This document shows, piece by piece, positions 1 through 7,091 of a DNA stretch of 17,933 nt. A program made the position numbers and the translations under genes. Under the pieces are notes generated by a model. It was not told the origin of the DNA. It did not search any database and worked only from the letters and a program-made list of their open reading frames with translations. This DNA comes from an uncultured Clostridia bacterium (GTDB taxonomy: Bacteria; Bacillota; Clostridia; Christensenellales; Aristaeellaceae). Location: contig CAKUAV010000047.1 in the NCBI GenBank assembly GCA_934636425.1, forward strand, positions 1 through 17,933, read 5' to 3'. The stretch's first letter is position 1. Each line of letters starts with the position of its first letter.

Positions 1-38
1 GCTCGCTCTCGCTCGCGCCCCTCGCGACAACATTGACT

Positions 39-67
39 ATTATACCCACTTCCCTCGCTTTTGTCAA
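39..67 (-). promoter_or_regulatory. Perfect consensus sigma-A promoter firing out of the left edge
   Basis: Read on the minus strand, TTGACA (62-67) and TATAAT (39-44) are separated by exactly 17 bases, a full match to the vegetative sigma factor consensus. A-rich DNA upstream (about 70-100) could act as an UP element. Transcription would start near position 32 and run leftward out of the window, so the gene it serves is not visible. Such perfect promoters often serve rRNA, tRNA or other highly expressed units, but the target is unknown. Confidence 0.75.
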
Positions 68-245
68 TACCTTTTTTTCATCTTTTTTCGGTTTTCTTCC
101 TTCCTATTATAATGCGTCTAATTGTGCAGAATTTCAATTGTTAACTAACGGTAAAACAGATTCTCGTCGCCATAAATGAAGTGCAATCCTGCAATCTAAC
201 AATTAAATTGAATTTAATTCATTCGTTTCTGTGCGCGTTTTCTTG
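68..245. other. AT-rich intergenic stretch with a short perfect palindrome
   Basis: No supported gene lies between the left edge and the stop at 311. The stretch is much richer in A+T than the rest of the window. It contains a perfect 9-base inverted repeat around one central base at 201-219 (AATTAAATT, G, AATTTAATT). This could be an operator, but in such AT-rich DNA it could also be chance. No RNA gene or coding frame is recognisable here. Confidence 0.4.
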
Positions 246-285
246 AAAAAAGGCGCAGAAACAGGCCATTTGCCGCCTCTGCGCC
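246..285 (-). terminator. Intrinsic terminator of the GH129-like gene
   Basis: On the minus strand GGCGCAGA (complement of 278-285) pairs with TCTGCGCC (complement of 252-259) and is followed directly by a run of six T (246-251). It lies 25 bases past the stop codon of the gene ending at 311. The plus strand has no T run after the hairpin, so it works in the minus direction only. Confidence 0.8.
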
Positions 286-310
286 TCAAAAAAAACAGGT
301 TTCTCTTCCA

Positions 311-2131
311 TTAATTGAGCTCTTCAAGCAGGAAATCGAGCGGCTGGATCGTTCCCAGCGGCGTTTCATAGGGCTGATTTGAGAAATTGGCCGTCACGGC
401 GTATTTGCCGTCAAACACCGTGCGCTGAACGAGCCGATCCTCCGTCAGCCATTCAAACGCCGTCATGGGCAGCAGTCCCACCCTTTCGGCCACGGCGGCC
501 GCGCGCCTGTATGACGCGGCGACGACCGTGCGCAGCTGCCGCCACTGCGTCACATTCAGGCTGTAGAGCGGCGGCAGGCCATAGAGCGCGTTGAACAGAT
601 CGCGCACGGGCATGAGCTCCGGGCACCCGTTCGAGCTGTCGCCCCAATACCAGTAGCTCACAGTGCAGTCGTGATACACCATTTCCCACAGCGGCAGTCG
701 GTGGCGCGGATTGAGCATACAATCAGTGATGATCGGCGGAATCTCATCGCCGTAATAGAGCGTGTTCATGCGCCGGCCCGCATCGGGGCCGCGCAGCCAG
801 ATCGGGCTCATCAGTCCCTCCGTAAAGGCAAGCTGCGACACATAGTCCTCCGAGCCGACCTCGCCGCCGCACGCCAGCCCCAGATCGAGCAGGAACTGAT
901 GCTGAGCGCGGATATAGCGGCGCATGACGCGGCGCGTGGCGGGATGACGCGGATCATAGCACTCGGCAAGTCCGCCGCCCGACTGCACGTCGAGAAGCCG
1001 CGCGCTGTAGCCCACATCGGCCACGTCGGCTGGCACGTCCTCCATGGTCATGCGCAGCGCGCACACGTCGCACACGGCGTTCTGATAGACCATCGTGCCG
1101 TCGGTGGTGTGCAATTGCCACGCGCGCGCCATATCGCCGTTTTGCTCGCGGCGCACGTCGTCCGGCCAGTATTTCGTGTGGCGCGAGCGCTTCACGCGGT
1201 AGGGAATGACAGAATTGACGGCGGTCGCGGGCACAACGTCGCGATAGATGTCGTATTTTCCCACCAGCCAGCCCTTGCCCTTCAGGTATTCGCAGTCGGC
1301 GCGCGTCTCGCCTTCAAACGAATTCCAGAGCAGCCGCTTCATGCCCAGCGCCTCCATATCGTCGGAAAGCGCGCGCACGTCGCGCTCAGGCGCGTCGCTT
1401 TGCTCGGGGCGGGCGTAGAGCCTGTTCATGTTGTTGTCGTCCCACAGCCAGACGTCCGCCGCGCCGATCAGCTTTTTCAGCTCGGGCGCGCGGGCGATCT
1501 TTTCCTTTAATGTCACGATTTCGCCCAGCGTCTCCCGCCAGGCGCGATAGGCGCGGCAGCCCTCGCCCAGCGTGGCGGCGACAAAGAAGCGCATCGCCCG
1601 GTCATAGCCCCAGCGCCCCTTTTCGCTCAGCCAGCGCGCGCCGCTCACCAGCAGACCGCCCTCGCGCCTGTTCACGAGCGCCGCGTCCGCGCCCTCCTCC
1701 GCCGCGCAGATCAGCCAGCTGCCGCCGCGCCGAATCACCCACATGGCCATGCCGCCGGCCGTCATGCCCCAGCGCTCGGGCAGCGGAAAGTCCTCGTCCG
1801 CCTCAAAGCACACGCCCTCGCCGTGGCCGAAGGCGACGAGATCGCCCTCGCGCGTTCGCCATGCGCCGGGATAGGCGATCTCCTCGGGCATGGGCGCGTC
1901 CGCGTCGGCGTGGAGCGCCAGCGTAAAGCCGTCGTCCGTCAGATCCAGGCGCACATCCACGTCTATCGCCGCGCCCGAAAGCCGTGCGAGCATCACATCA
2001 TCCGCCGAACGGACATCGCAGAGGCGCAAATCCCCGGCAATCTCCTCAAAGCGCGCGCCCGTCCGCCTGTCGGTCAGCGCGAGCGCGCCGCGTTCCGTTA
2101 CATCGAGCCGCACCGTCGCGTTTTCAATCAT
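311..2131 (-). CDS. GH129/GH101-like glycoside hydrolase (putative alpha-N-acetylgalactosaminidase type)
   Basis: A 606-residue protein resembling the GH101-related family that contains GH129, retaining enzymes acting on alpha-linked N-acetylgalactosamine of mucin-type glycans. The N-terminal 200 residues look like a beta-rich domain. A barrel follows from about 225 with WLWDDNN (228-234), KYDIYRD (292-298), LLDVQSGGGLAECYDPRHPATR-like segment (379-400) and GGEVGSED (422-429). D381 and E424 or E428 are the likely catalytic pair by position; this is inference. The start at 2131 is chosen because GGGAGGA lies just upstream; the open frame extends to 2233 without a ribosome site. There is no signal peptide, so it probably acts in the cytoplasm on imported sugars. 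It has its own promoter and terminator. The family is fairly sure; the substrate is not. Confidence 0.72.
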   Translation of the reverse strand: MIENATVRLDVTERGALALTDRRTGARFEEIAGDLRLCDVRSADDVMLARLSGAAIDVDVRLDLTDDGFTLALHADADAPMPEEIAYPGAWRTREGDLVAFGHGEGVCFEADEDFPLPERWGMTAGGMAMWVIRRGGSWLICAAEEGADAALVNRREGGLLVSGARWLSEKGRWGYDRAMRFFVAATLGEGCRAYRAWRETLGEIVTLKEKIARAPELKKLIGAADVWLWDDNNMNRLYARPEQSDAPERDVRALSDDMEALGMKRLLWNSFEGETRADCEYLKGKGWLVGKYDIYRDVVPATAVNSVIPYRVKRSRHTKYWPDDVRREQNGDMARAWQLHTTDGTMVYQNAVCDVCALRMTMEDVPADVADVGYSARLLDVQSGGGLAECYDPRHPATRRVMRRYIRAQHQFLLDLGLACGGEVGSEDYVSQLAFTEGLMSPIWLRGPDAGRRMNTLYYGDEIPPIITDCMLNPRHRLPLWEMVYHDCTVSYWYWGDSSNGCPELMPVRDLFNALYGLPPLYSLNVTQWRQLRTVVAASYRRAAAVAERVGLLPMTAFEWLTEDRLVQRTVFDGKYAVTANFSNQPYETPLGTIQPLDFLLEELN

Positions 2132-2174
2132 GGCATTTCCTCCCTTTTGCGGTTCAGAATCGTTTTCTTCCTTT

Positions 2175-2203
2175 ATTATGGCAGCGATTCCCGCCGCGCG
2201 CAA
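2175..2203 (-). promoter_or_regulatory. Sigma-A promoter of the GH129-like gene
   Basis: Minus strand: TTGCGC (2198-2203), a 17-base spacer, and CATAAT (2175-2180) preceded by an extended -10 TGC. The start codon at 2131 is about 44 bases below the -10 box. Confidence 0.55.
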
Positions 2204-2257
2204 CGGTTTTGCCCAAAGCGTGCAATTTTTCAAAGGTTTCTGACCGTTTCACCGCAT

Positions 2258-2296
2258 AAAAGGGCGGCCGACCCGCATGAAAGCGAATCGGCCGCC
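2258..2296 (-). terminator. Intrinsic terminator of the VanW gene
   Basis: Minus-strand hairpin with a perfect 9-bp stem, GGCGGCCGA with TCGGCCGCC (2288-2296 and 2263-2271), followed by CTTTT. It lies 25 bases past the stop codon at 2322. The T run is short, so some read-through into the GH129-like gene is possible. Confidence 0.6.
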
Positions 2297-2321
2297 GGGG
2301 CTGCAGCGCATGTTGCAGCTA

Positions 2322-3344
2322 TCAGTCGTATATTTCGCACAGATCGCAGATCAGCAGACCGTCCTCTTCATAGACATAGACGATCAGCGTGCCCGCGCCG
2401 TAATAGGTGAAGGAGAAATCGATGCCCGCGTTGTAATCGGTCACAATGGCGTCGTCCGAGCTGCTCACATAGCCGCCGGTAAAGCGATCGCCGTAGGTGC
2501 GCACATAGTCGAGCGTTATGCTGTCCACCTTCTTGGCCGCCAGATAGACCGTCGAGGCCACCTGCGCCACGCCGCCGCCGATCACCTTCACGCCGCGGCC
2601 GTTGAGCGCCTTGACATAGCCCGCGCCGGTCGTGCGGGGACCGACGATGTCGTTAAAGGAGAATGCGTCGCCATACTCGAGCATCGTGCCGCTGATCGCA
2701 TAGGCCGCCTGAAGGATGTTCGTCCGCTGCGCCTCGTCGTCGGGCATGGGCGTTATGCCCTCGGACAATACGTCGTTGCTTTCCTCGCCGCCATAGTCGT
2801 CGCTGCTTTCATAGCCGCTCAGCGTGCAGTAGAGCGTGTTGTCCTCAATCCATGCGCTGATCATCACGTCGCCGGGATACCAGCTGGTGAATGTGTAGTC
2901 GTGGTCGTTGGCGTAGTCGGTCACGACCGCGTCCTCGCCGTCGTCCACATAGTTGCCGGTGAAGTTGTCGCCGTAGGTCATGTAATCGCCCGCTTCAGTC
3001 CAGCTGAAGTCTGAAACGGCCATGTTGAGCGTCGTCGCCAGCTGAGAAACGCCGCCGCCGCGCACATAGGTGCCGCGCCCGTTTATGGCGATGCGATAGC
3101 CCGCTTCCTTGCTGCGCTCGCCGACGGCCTCGTTGAAGGAGAACGTCTCGCCGCAGCCGACCACCCAGCCGTCGATCGCCGCGCAGGCCAGATGCAGATT
3201 GGTGATCTGCCCCTGGGACTCGTCGTAGATCGGCGTGTACGCCCAGACGGTATCGTCCGCCACGGAATAATCAGCCAGCGCGGGCGCCGTGCACAGGCTC
3301 AGGCACAGCAGCAGCGCCATGAAGCAGCAAAATCTCTTCTTCAT
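2322..3344 (-). CDS. Secreted protein with two tandem VanW-like modules
   Basis: A 340-residue exported protein. Residues 1-24 form a clear signal peptide (MKKR, then a hydrophobic core ending ALA before D25); there is no lipobox. Two VanW-family modules follow. Module 1 (about 40-175) has GETFSFNEAVG (65-75) and GGGVSQLATTL (96-106). Module 2 (about 203-337) has GDAFSFNDIVG (225-235) and GGGVAQVASTV (256-266). Each ends in a beta-rich tail with YGDxFTGxYV and AxVTDY, so the gene arose by internal duplication. VanW proteins occur at vancomycin-resistance loci and widely in Firmicutes; their biochemical role is not settled, and an envelope function is inferred. GGGAGGAGG precedes the ATG at 3344. 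It is transcribed away from the envelope operon starting at 3646. Confidence 0.85.
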   Translation of the reverse strand: MKKRFCCFMALLLCLSLCTAPALADYSVADDTVWAYTPIYDESQGQITNLHLACAAIDGWVVGCGETFSFNEAVGERSKEAGYRIAINGRGTYVRGGGVSQLATTLNMAVSDFSWTEAGDYMTYGDNFTGNYVDDGEDAVVTDYANDHDYTFTSWYPGDVMISAWIEDNTLYCTLSGYESSDDYGGEESNDVLSEGITPMPDDEAQRTNILQAAYAISGTMLEYGDAFSFNDIVGPRTTGAGYVKALNGRGVKVIGGGVAQVASTVYLAAKKVDSITLDYVRTYGDRFTGGYVSSSDDAIVTDYNAGIDFSFTYYGAGTLIVYVYEEDGLLICDLCEIYD

Positions 3345-3645
3345 GAAGATCCTCCTCCCATTAACGCCGTCCTCATTTGGTTTTTTCTGTGTATGAACAC
3401 TTCTCTGACGGTTTGCCTCTTAATTCAGTTCCCCGCACACCGCCGCTTTTCCTGCCTGAATACGGTTTGCGCCGATATATTTTTTTACATTGGCGCGGCG
3501 AAACCCGAAGGCGCAATTTTGCGTCTCATAAAAGTGCCTGCGCTCTGATTTTTTATGTAAAATTGCCGCCGTTCCTTGCAGGAATCCGGCGGGTATGTTA
3601 CACTATGCTTGGCTATTCCCGTTATTCTACAAGTGAGGCAAAATT
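3345..3645. other. Divergent intergenic region between vanW-like and phosphodiester glycosidase genes
   Basis: About 300 bases without a gene, separating two divergently transcribed envelope genes. The rightward promoter at 3576-3604 is clear. I could not find a convincing leftward promoter for the VanW gene. The middle contains an AT-rich tract (3476-3491) between complementary GCGCC and GGCGC arms, a weak hairpin of uncertain meaning. Confidence 0.5.
3576..3604 (+). promoter_or_regulatory. Sigma-A promoter of the envelope operon
   Basis: TTGCAG (3576-3581), a 17-base spacer and TACACT (3599-3604) lie about 40 bases upstream of the ATG at 3646. AGTGAGG follows as ribosome binding site. Confidence 0.55.
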
Positions 3646-4704
3646 ATGCAGAACAGACCCAACCGCCGGCCGCCGCGCATTCGGCCGCTTAAGCAGATGC
3701 GCCCCGCTCTGATCGCGCTCATAGACATTCTGGTCATAGGGGTGTGCCTGTGCATATTCGCCCTGTTCGATCACGTCATTCCTCAGCCCTCGCGGCGCGT
3801 CGTATCGACCACGCCGCCCCCCGCGAGCGCCGCCACGCCCGCACCGGCTTCCACCGTCTCCCCCGACGCCAGCGTTTCGCCCGACGCCAGCGTTTCGCCC
3901 GAGGCGACAAACGCGCCCGCGGCTGTGGGCGACTTCAGCGCTCGCTTCGCCGACAAGTTTACATCCGGCGAGGTGATCAAGACTGAGACGAGCTATCAGA
4001 GTGCCAATGTCAACATCACGCTGAGCACGCACCGCGACGATGAAAACGACCAGACCTACTACATCGAGGACATATACATCCGCTCGATAGAGTGCCTGCG
4101 CACGCTCTTTGCCGACGACGCCTTCGGCAAGGCCATCTCCGAGGACGTGCTGAGCATGGCCAACCGCGCAAACGCCGTCGCCGCGATCAATTCCGACTAC
4201 TACGGCTATGGCAGCGGCGGCATCGTCATACGCAACGGCGAGTTGTACCGCGACAAATGGGAGGACGGCGAGGAAGTGCTCGTCATATTCCGCGACGGCA
4301 CGATGCGCGTCTACCGCGATCAGTCCGAGCTGGACATCAGTCAGGCCATGGCCGACGGCGCGTGGCAGTCCTTCAGCTTCGGCCCCGCCTTTCTGGACGG
4401 CGACGGCCAGCTGCGTCCGGAAGGCTATGCGCGCACCAATCATGATCCGCGCACCATCATCGGCATGGTGGAGCCGGGACACTATATGTTCATCGTCATC
4501 GACGGCCGTCAGAGCGGCTATGCGCGCGGCATGACATACACCGAGTGCGCCAATCTCTGCCAGAGCCTCGGGCTGACCACCGCCTACAATCTGGACGGCG
4601 GCCGCACATCCCAGATGACATTCCTGGGCGCGATCGCCAATCAGCCTTACAAGAACGGCCGCCCCACGAGCGACATCGTCTACATTGCCGATACGGCCGG
4701 CTGA
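3646..4704 (+). CDS. Membrane-anchored phosphodiester glycosidase (NAGPA-like) domain protein
   Basis: 352 residues. A basic N-terminus (1-18) precedes one hydrophobic helix (about 20-42), most likely an uncleaved membrane anchor. A Pro/Ala/Ser/Thr linker (50-95) follows, containing an exact SPDASV repeat. The rest (about 105-350) is a NAGPA-type domain, named after the enzyme that uncovers mannose 6-phosphate by cleaving a GlcNAc-phosphodiester. Hallmarks are AAINSDYY (179-186), FGPAFL (245-250), RTIIG (269-273) and the family signature NLDGGRTSQM (315-324). Bacterial members act outside the membrane, probably on glycosyl-phosphodiester bonds of the envelope; the natural substrate here is unknown. 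It is first in an operon with the next two genes, whose start is only 12 bases past this stop. Confidence 0.85.
   Translation: MQNRPNRRPPRIRPLKQMRPALIALIDILVIGVCLCIFALFDHVIPQPSRRVVSTTPPPASAATPAPASTVSPDASVSPDASVSPEATNAPAAVGDFSARFADKFTSGEVIKTETSYQSANVNITLSTHRDDENDQTYYIEDIYIRSIECLRTLFADDAFGKAISEDVLSMANRANAVAAINSDYYGYGSGGIVIRNGELYRDKWEDGEEVLVIFRDGTMRVYRDQSELDISQAMADGAWQSFSFGPAFLDGDGQLRPEGYARTNHDPRTIIGMVEPGHYMFIVIDGRQSGYARGMTYTECANLCQSLGLTTAYNLDGGRTSQMTFLGAIANQPYKNGRPTSDIVYIADTAG
3862..3897 (+). repeat. Two exact 18-bp tandem repeats in the linker of the NAGPA-like gene
   Basis: The 18-base unit beginning CCCGACGCC and ending GCGTTTCG occurs twice without a mismatch (3862-3879 and 3880-3897), with a degenerate third start following. 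It encodes SPDASV repeats in the extracytoplasmic linker. Copy number could vary by slippage, changing linker length by six residues per unit. Confidence 0.85.
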
Positions 4705-4716
4705 GAGGACACCGCT

Positions 4717-5106
4717 ATGAAGAAAATTATCCATTGGATCAGGCACGCCAGGCTGGCCGACTGGCTGAAGCTCGTCAAGAAGCTGCTGCCCCATGCGGCC
4801 ATCGTCATATCGGGCATGCTGATTGTGTTCTTTGTCATAGACCGCTTCAATAAGCCCATGGGCTTCATGACCAACGAGTTCCACAAGCGGCTGACGTTCG
4901 CGCTGTCGATACTGGCCATTTACCTCGCCGTCAAGGCCATCGCGCTGCAGCGGCGCATGGAGCGCGCGGAGTATCAGCGCCGCGTAAAGGCCGCCGAGGA
5001 GCGCGCCCGTCAGGCCGGAAGCGCGCCGCGCCCGAGCCGGCCCGCGCCGGAATCGACGCGCCCGCCCCAGAGCCCGCGCAGGGATTCGAGGCCGCCGCTT
5101 CGATAG
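4717..5106 (+). CDS. Small membrane protein with two helices and a basic Pro-rich tail
   Basis: 129 residues of no family I recognise. It has a basic amphipathic N-terminus (1-24), two hydrophobic segments (about 25-42 and 58-76), a charged stretch likely to be helical or coiled coil (78-100: QRRMERAEYQRR), and a disordered Pro/Arg/Ser-rich tail (101-129). GAGAGGAC sits just upstream of the ATG, and the gene starts 12 bases after the phosphodiester glycosidase, so the two are almost certainly co-transcribed. It may be a partner or scaffold of that enzyme or of the following glycosyltransferase; this is inferred only from position. Confidence 0.75.
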   Translation: MKKIIHWIRHARLADWLKLVKKLLPHAAIVISGMLIVFFVIDRFNKPMGFMTNEFHKRLTFALSILAIYLAVKAIALQRRMERAEYQRRVKAAEERARQAGSAPRPSRPAPESTRPPQSPRRDSRPPLR

Positions 5107-5196
5107 GCGCGCGCCCCGCGCAGAAATTCCGAAGCCGCGCCTTCAGGAACTTTCAAAACACGCTCACCAAATAACACGGAAGAGATGGTTGAATTT

Positions 5197-6222
5197 ATGA
5201 ATTACGAATCCGTCGCCGTTCTCATTCCCGCCTACAAGCCGGATCGCCGCCTCAACAAGCTGGTGGACGAGCTAATCGCCAAGGGCTTTCATCGCATCGT
5301 CGTCATTGACGACGGCGGCGGCGCGGCCTACGCCGATATTTTCCGCGATCTTGCCGGCAAGGCGACCGTGCTCACGCACGAGGTCAACCGCGGCAAGGGC
5401 GCGGGGCTTAAGACCGGCATCCGCGAGATCATGAAAACGCCGAACGTGGGCGTTGTCACCGCGGACGCGGACGGTCAGCACACGCCGGACGACGTGGCCA
5501 AGATCGCCGACGCGCTGATCGCCCACCCGGACGCGCTCATTCTCGGCTCGCGCGACAAAAAGGCCATGCCGCTGCGCTCCAAGGCCGGCAACACGCTCAC
5601 CTGCGGCGTGTTCGGCCTGCTCACCGGCATGTGGATCAGCGACACGCAGACCGGCCTGCGCGGCCTGCCCGCCTGCGCGCTCGAGGCGTTCTCCAATCTC
5701 GAGGGCGACCGCTATGAATACGAGATCAATATGCTCATCAAGGCGAACGAGCTGAAAATGCCGGTCGAGGAAGTGAGCATCGAGACGATCTATATCGACA
5801 ACAATTCCTCATCGCACTTCAACGGCCTGAAGGACGGCCTGAAGATCTACCGGCTCATGTTCCGGCAGGCGGGCCGGTTCTGCGCCTCGTCGATCATCGC
5901 CGCGCTGATCGACTATGCGCTGTTCATCATCTGCCATTACGCCGTGCATCTGACCGCCGTGCCCGCGCAGATCATCGCGCGCGTGATCTCCTCGCTGGCC
6001 AACTACACGCTCAACAGCCGCATGGTGTTCGGGCGCAAGGCCACGCCGCAGTCGTTCGCGAAATACTATCTGCTGGCCGCGTGCATACTGGCCTGCTCCT
6101 GCGGCGGACTGAAGCTGCTCACGCTCATCCATGTGCCCGAGCTGCTGGCCAAGATCATCGTTGACGCGGTGCTGTACATCGTCAGCTATCGCGTTCAGCG
6201 CGGCAGAATCTTCGACAAATAA
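5197..6222 (+). CDS. Glycosyltransferase family 2 fused to a GtrA-like membrane domain
   Basis: 341 residues. Residues 5-220 are a GT2 catalytic domain: VAVLIPAYKPD (6-16), VVIDDGG (35-41), NRGKGAGLKTG (64-74), the metal-binding DADG (90-93) and SDTQTGLRG (148-156). Residues 225-341 are a GtrA-type domain with about four transmembrane helices. Such fusions resemble DPM1/GtrB-GtrA pairs that charge a lipid carrier with a sugar and help move it across the membrane for cell-wall glycan decoration. The start at 5197 is preferred because the ATG at 5185 abuts the GGAAGAG ribosome site; both are in frame. It ends the envelope operon, 90 bases after the small membrane protein, with a terminator directly behind it. 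Confidence 0.9.
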   Translation: MNYESVAVLIPAYKPDRRLNKLVDELIAKGFHRIVVIDDGGGAAYADIFRDLAGKATVLTHEVNRGKGAGLKTGIREIMKTPNVGVVTADADGQHTPDDVAKIADALIAHPDALILGSRDKKAMPLRSKAGNTLTCGVFGLLTGMWISDTQTGLRGLPACALEAFSNLEGDRYEYEINMLIKANELKMPVEEVSIETIYIDNNSSSHFNGLKDGLKIYRLMFRQAGRFCASSIIAALIDYALFIICHYAVHLTAVPAQIIARVISSLANYTLNSRMVFGRKATPQSFAKYYLLAACILACSCGGLKLLTLIHVPELLAKIIVDAVLYIVSYRVQRGRIFDK

Positions 6223-6234
6223 CCGTCTATGACA

Positions 6235-6282
6235 ACCCGCCGGAAGCGTTCCAACGGCATGGAGCGTCTCCGGCGGGTTTTT
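6235..6282 (+). terminator. Intrinsic terminator of the envelope operon
   Basis: A perfect 10-bp stem, ACCCGCCGGA (6235-6244) with TCCGGCGGGT (6269-6278), is followed by TTTTT. It lies 12 bases after the glycosyltransferase stop. The minus strand lacks a T run, so it does not clearly end the converging operon. Confidence 0.9.
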
Positions 6283-6296
6283 GTATGCCTTTTTGA

Positions 6297-7022
6297 TCAG
6301 AAGGGCCGTCTGGGCGCGCCCTCAACGTAGAACGTCCTCTGCGGCTCGCCGCGCGCATAGAGATGGCCAATATCGCCGCAGCATATCATGCGCGGCACAA
6401 TATCGCGCCCCCATTCCTCCGAGAACTCGAGGATCGTAATGCCGGTGAAATGCACAGACAGCGTGCCGGCCAGATACTGCACGGGAATATGCAGCATATG
6501 CGAGAGCAGCACGCGCGTCATCGCGCCGTGGCAAAACAGCGCAATGTGCTTTTCCGTGTGCGCCTGCGCGCGATAAAAGCCCTCTTTGGTGCGCTGATAG
6601 CCGCAGCGCGCCAGAAAGCCGTCCAGCCCCTCCGCGCGCTCGCGGTATTCCTGCGGATAGCCGCCCTCACACATTCCCGGCAGGCCGCAAAGCGCGGCCT
6701 CCGTGTCCATACGGCGGTAGGCGGGGTCGTGAAAATGCGCCGGCTCCACGCGGAAGAGCCCCTTGAGCCGGCCGTCTGGATAAGGCGTCCACGTCGCCTC
6801 GGTCAGCTCGCGCGCCCACGGCTCGATGATCACCGGCAGGCCCAGCCGTTTCGAGAGCGGCTCGGCCGTCTGACGCGCGCGCCCCATGGGCGAGGCGTGA
6901 ATTTCATCGATGCCGTCCACGGCCAGCCGCCGCGCCGCCAGCTCGGCCTGCTCCCAGCCGCAGGGCAGCAGCACATCCTTTGCGTAGTCCGGTTCGCCGT
7001 GCCGCACAATATACAAAAACAT
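6297..7022 (-). CDS. Histidine phosphatase superfamily (phosphoglycerate mutase-like) protein
   Basis: 241 residues. The catalytic RHGE motif is R7-H8-G9-E10, with H8 the phospho-accepting histidine. SPMGRARQTA (44-53) supplies the phosphate-binding R50, REL (71-73) the usual acidic residue, and FCHG (163-166) the second histidine H165. The complete active site suggests an active phosphatase of the cobC/GpmB-like branch; the substrate cannot be told from sequence. AAGGCGG lies upstream of the ATG. It is the last gene of the minus-strand operon, 69 bases after the GH127-like gene, and I see no strong terminator behind it. The context (PHP and calcineurin-like phosphoesterases, GH127) suggests removal of phosphate from a sugar or glycan intermediate. 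Confidence 0.88.
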   Translation of the reverse strand: MFLYIVRHGEPDYAKDVLLPCGWEQAELAARRLAVDGIDEIHASPMGRARQTAEPLSKRLGLPVIIEPWARELTEATWTPYPDGRLKGLFRVEPAHFHDPAYRRMDTEAALCGLPGMCEGGYPQEYRERAEGLDGFLARCGYQRTKEGFYRAQAHTEKHIALFCHGAMTRVLLSHMLHIPVQYLAGTLSVHFTGITILEFSEEWGRDIVPRMICCGDIGHLYARGEPQRTFYVEGAPRRPF

Positions 7023-7091
7023 GGTGTTTTTCCGCCTTTCGTATGGCCGCGCGGACGGGCCGCCCGCACCGTTCTCGAATGAGTGCCGCCG

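Noticed and set aside
101..120. TATAAT on the plus strand near 108-113 as a rightward promoter
   Set aside because: There is no -35 at proper distance and no plus-strand gene to the right before 3646.
3862..3897. Tandem repeat considered as CRISPR or minisatellite
   Set aside because: Only two 18-bp units with no spacers, in frame within a protein linker.
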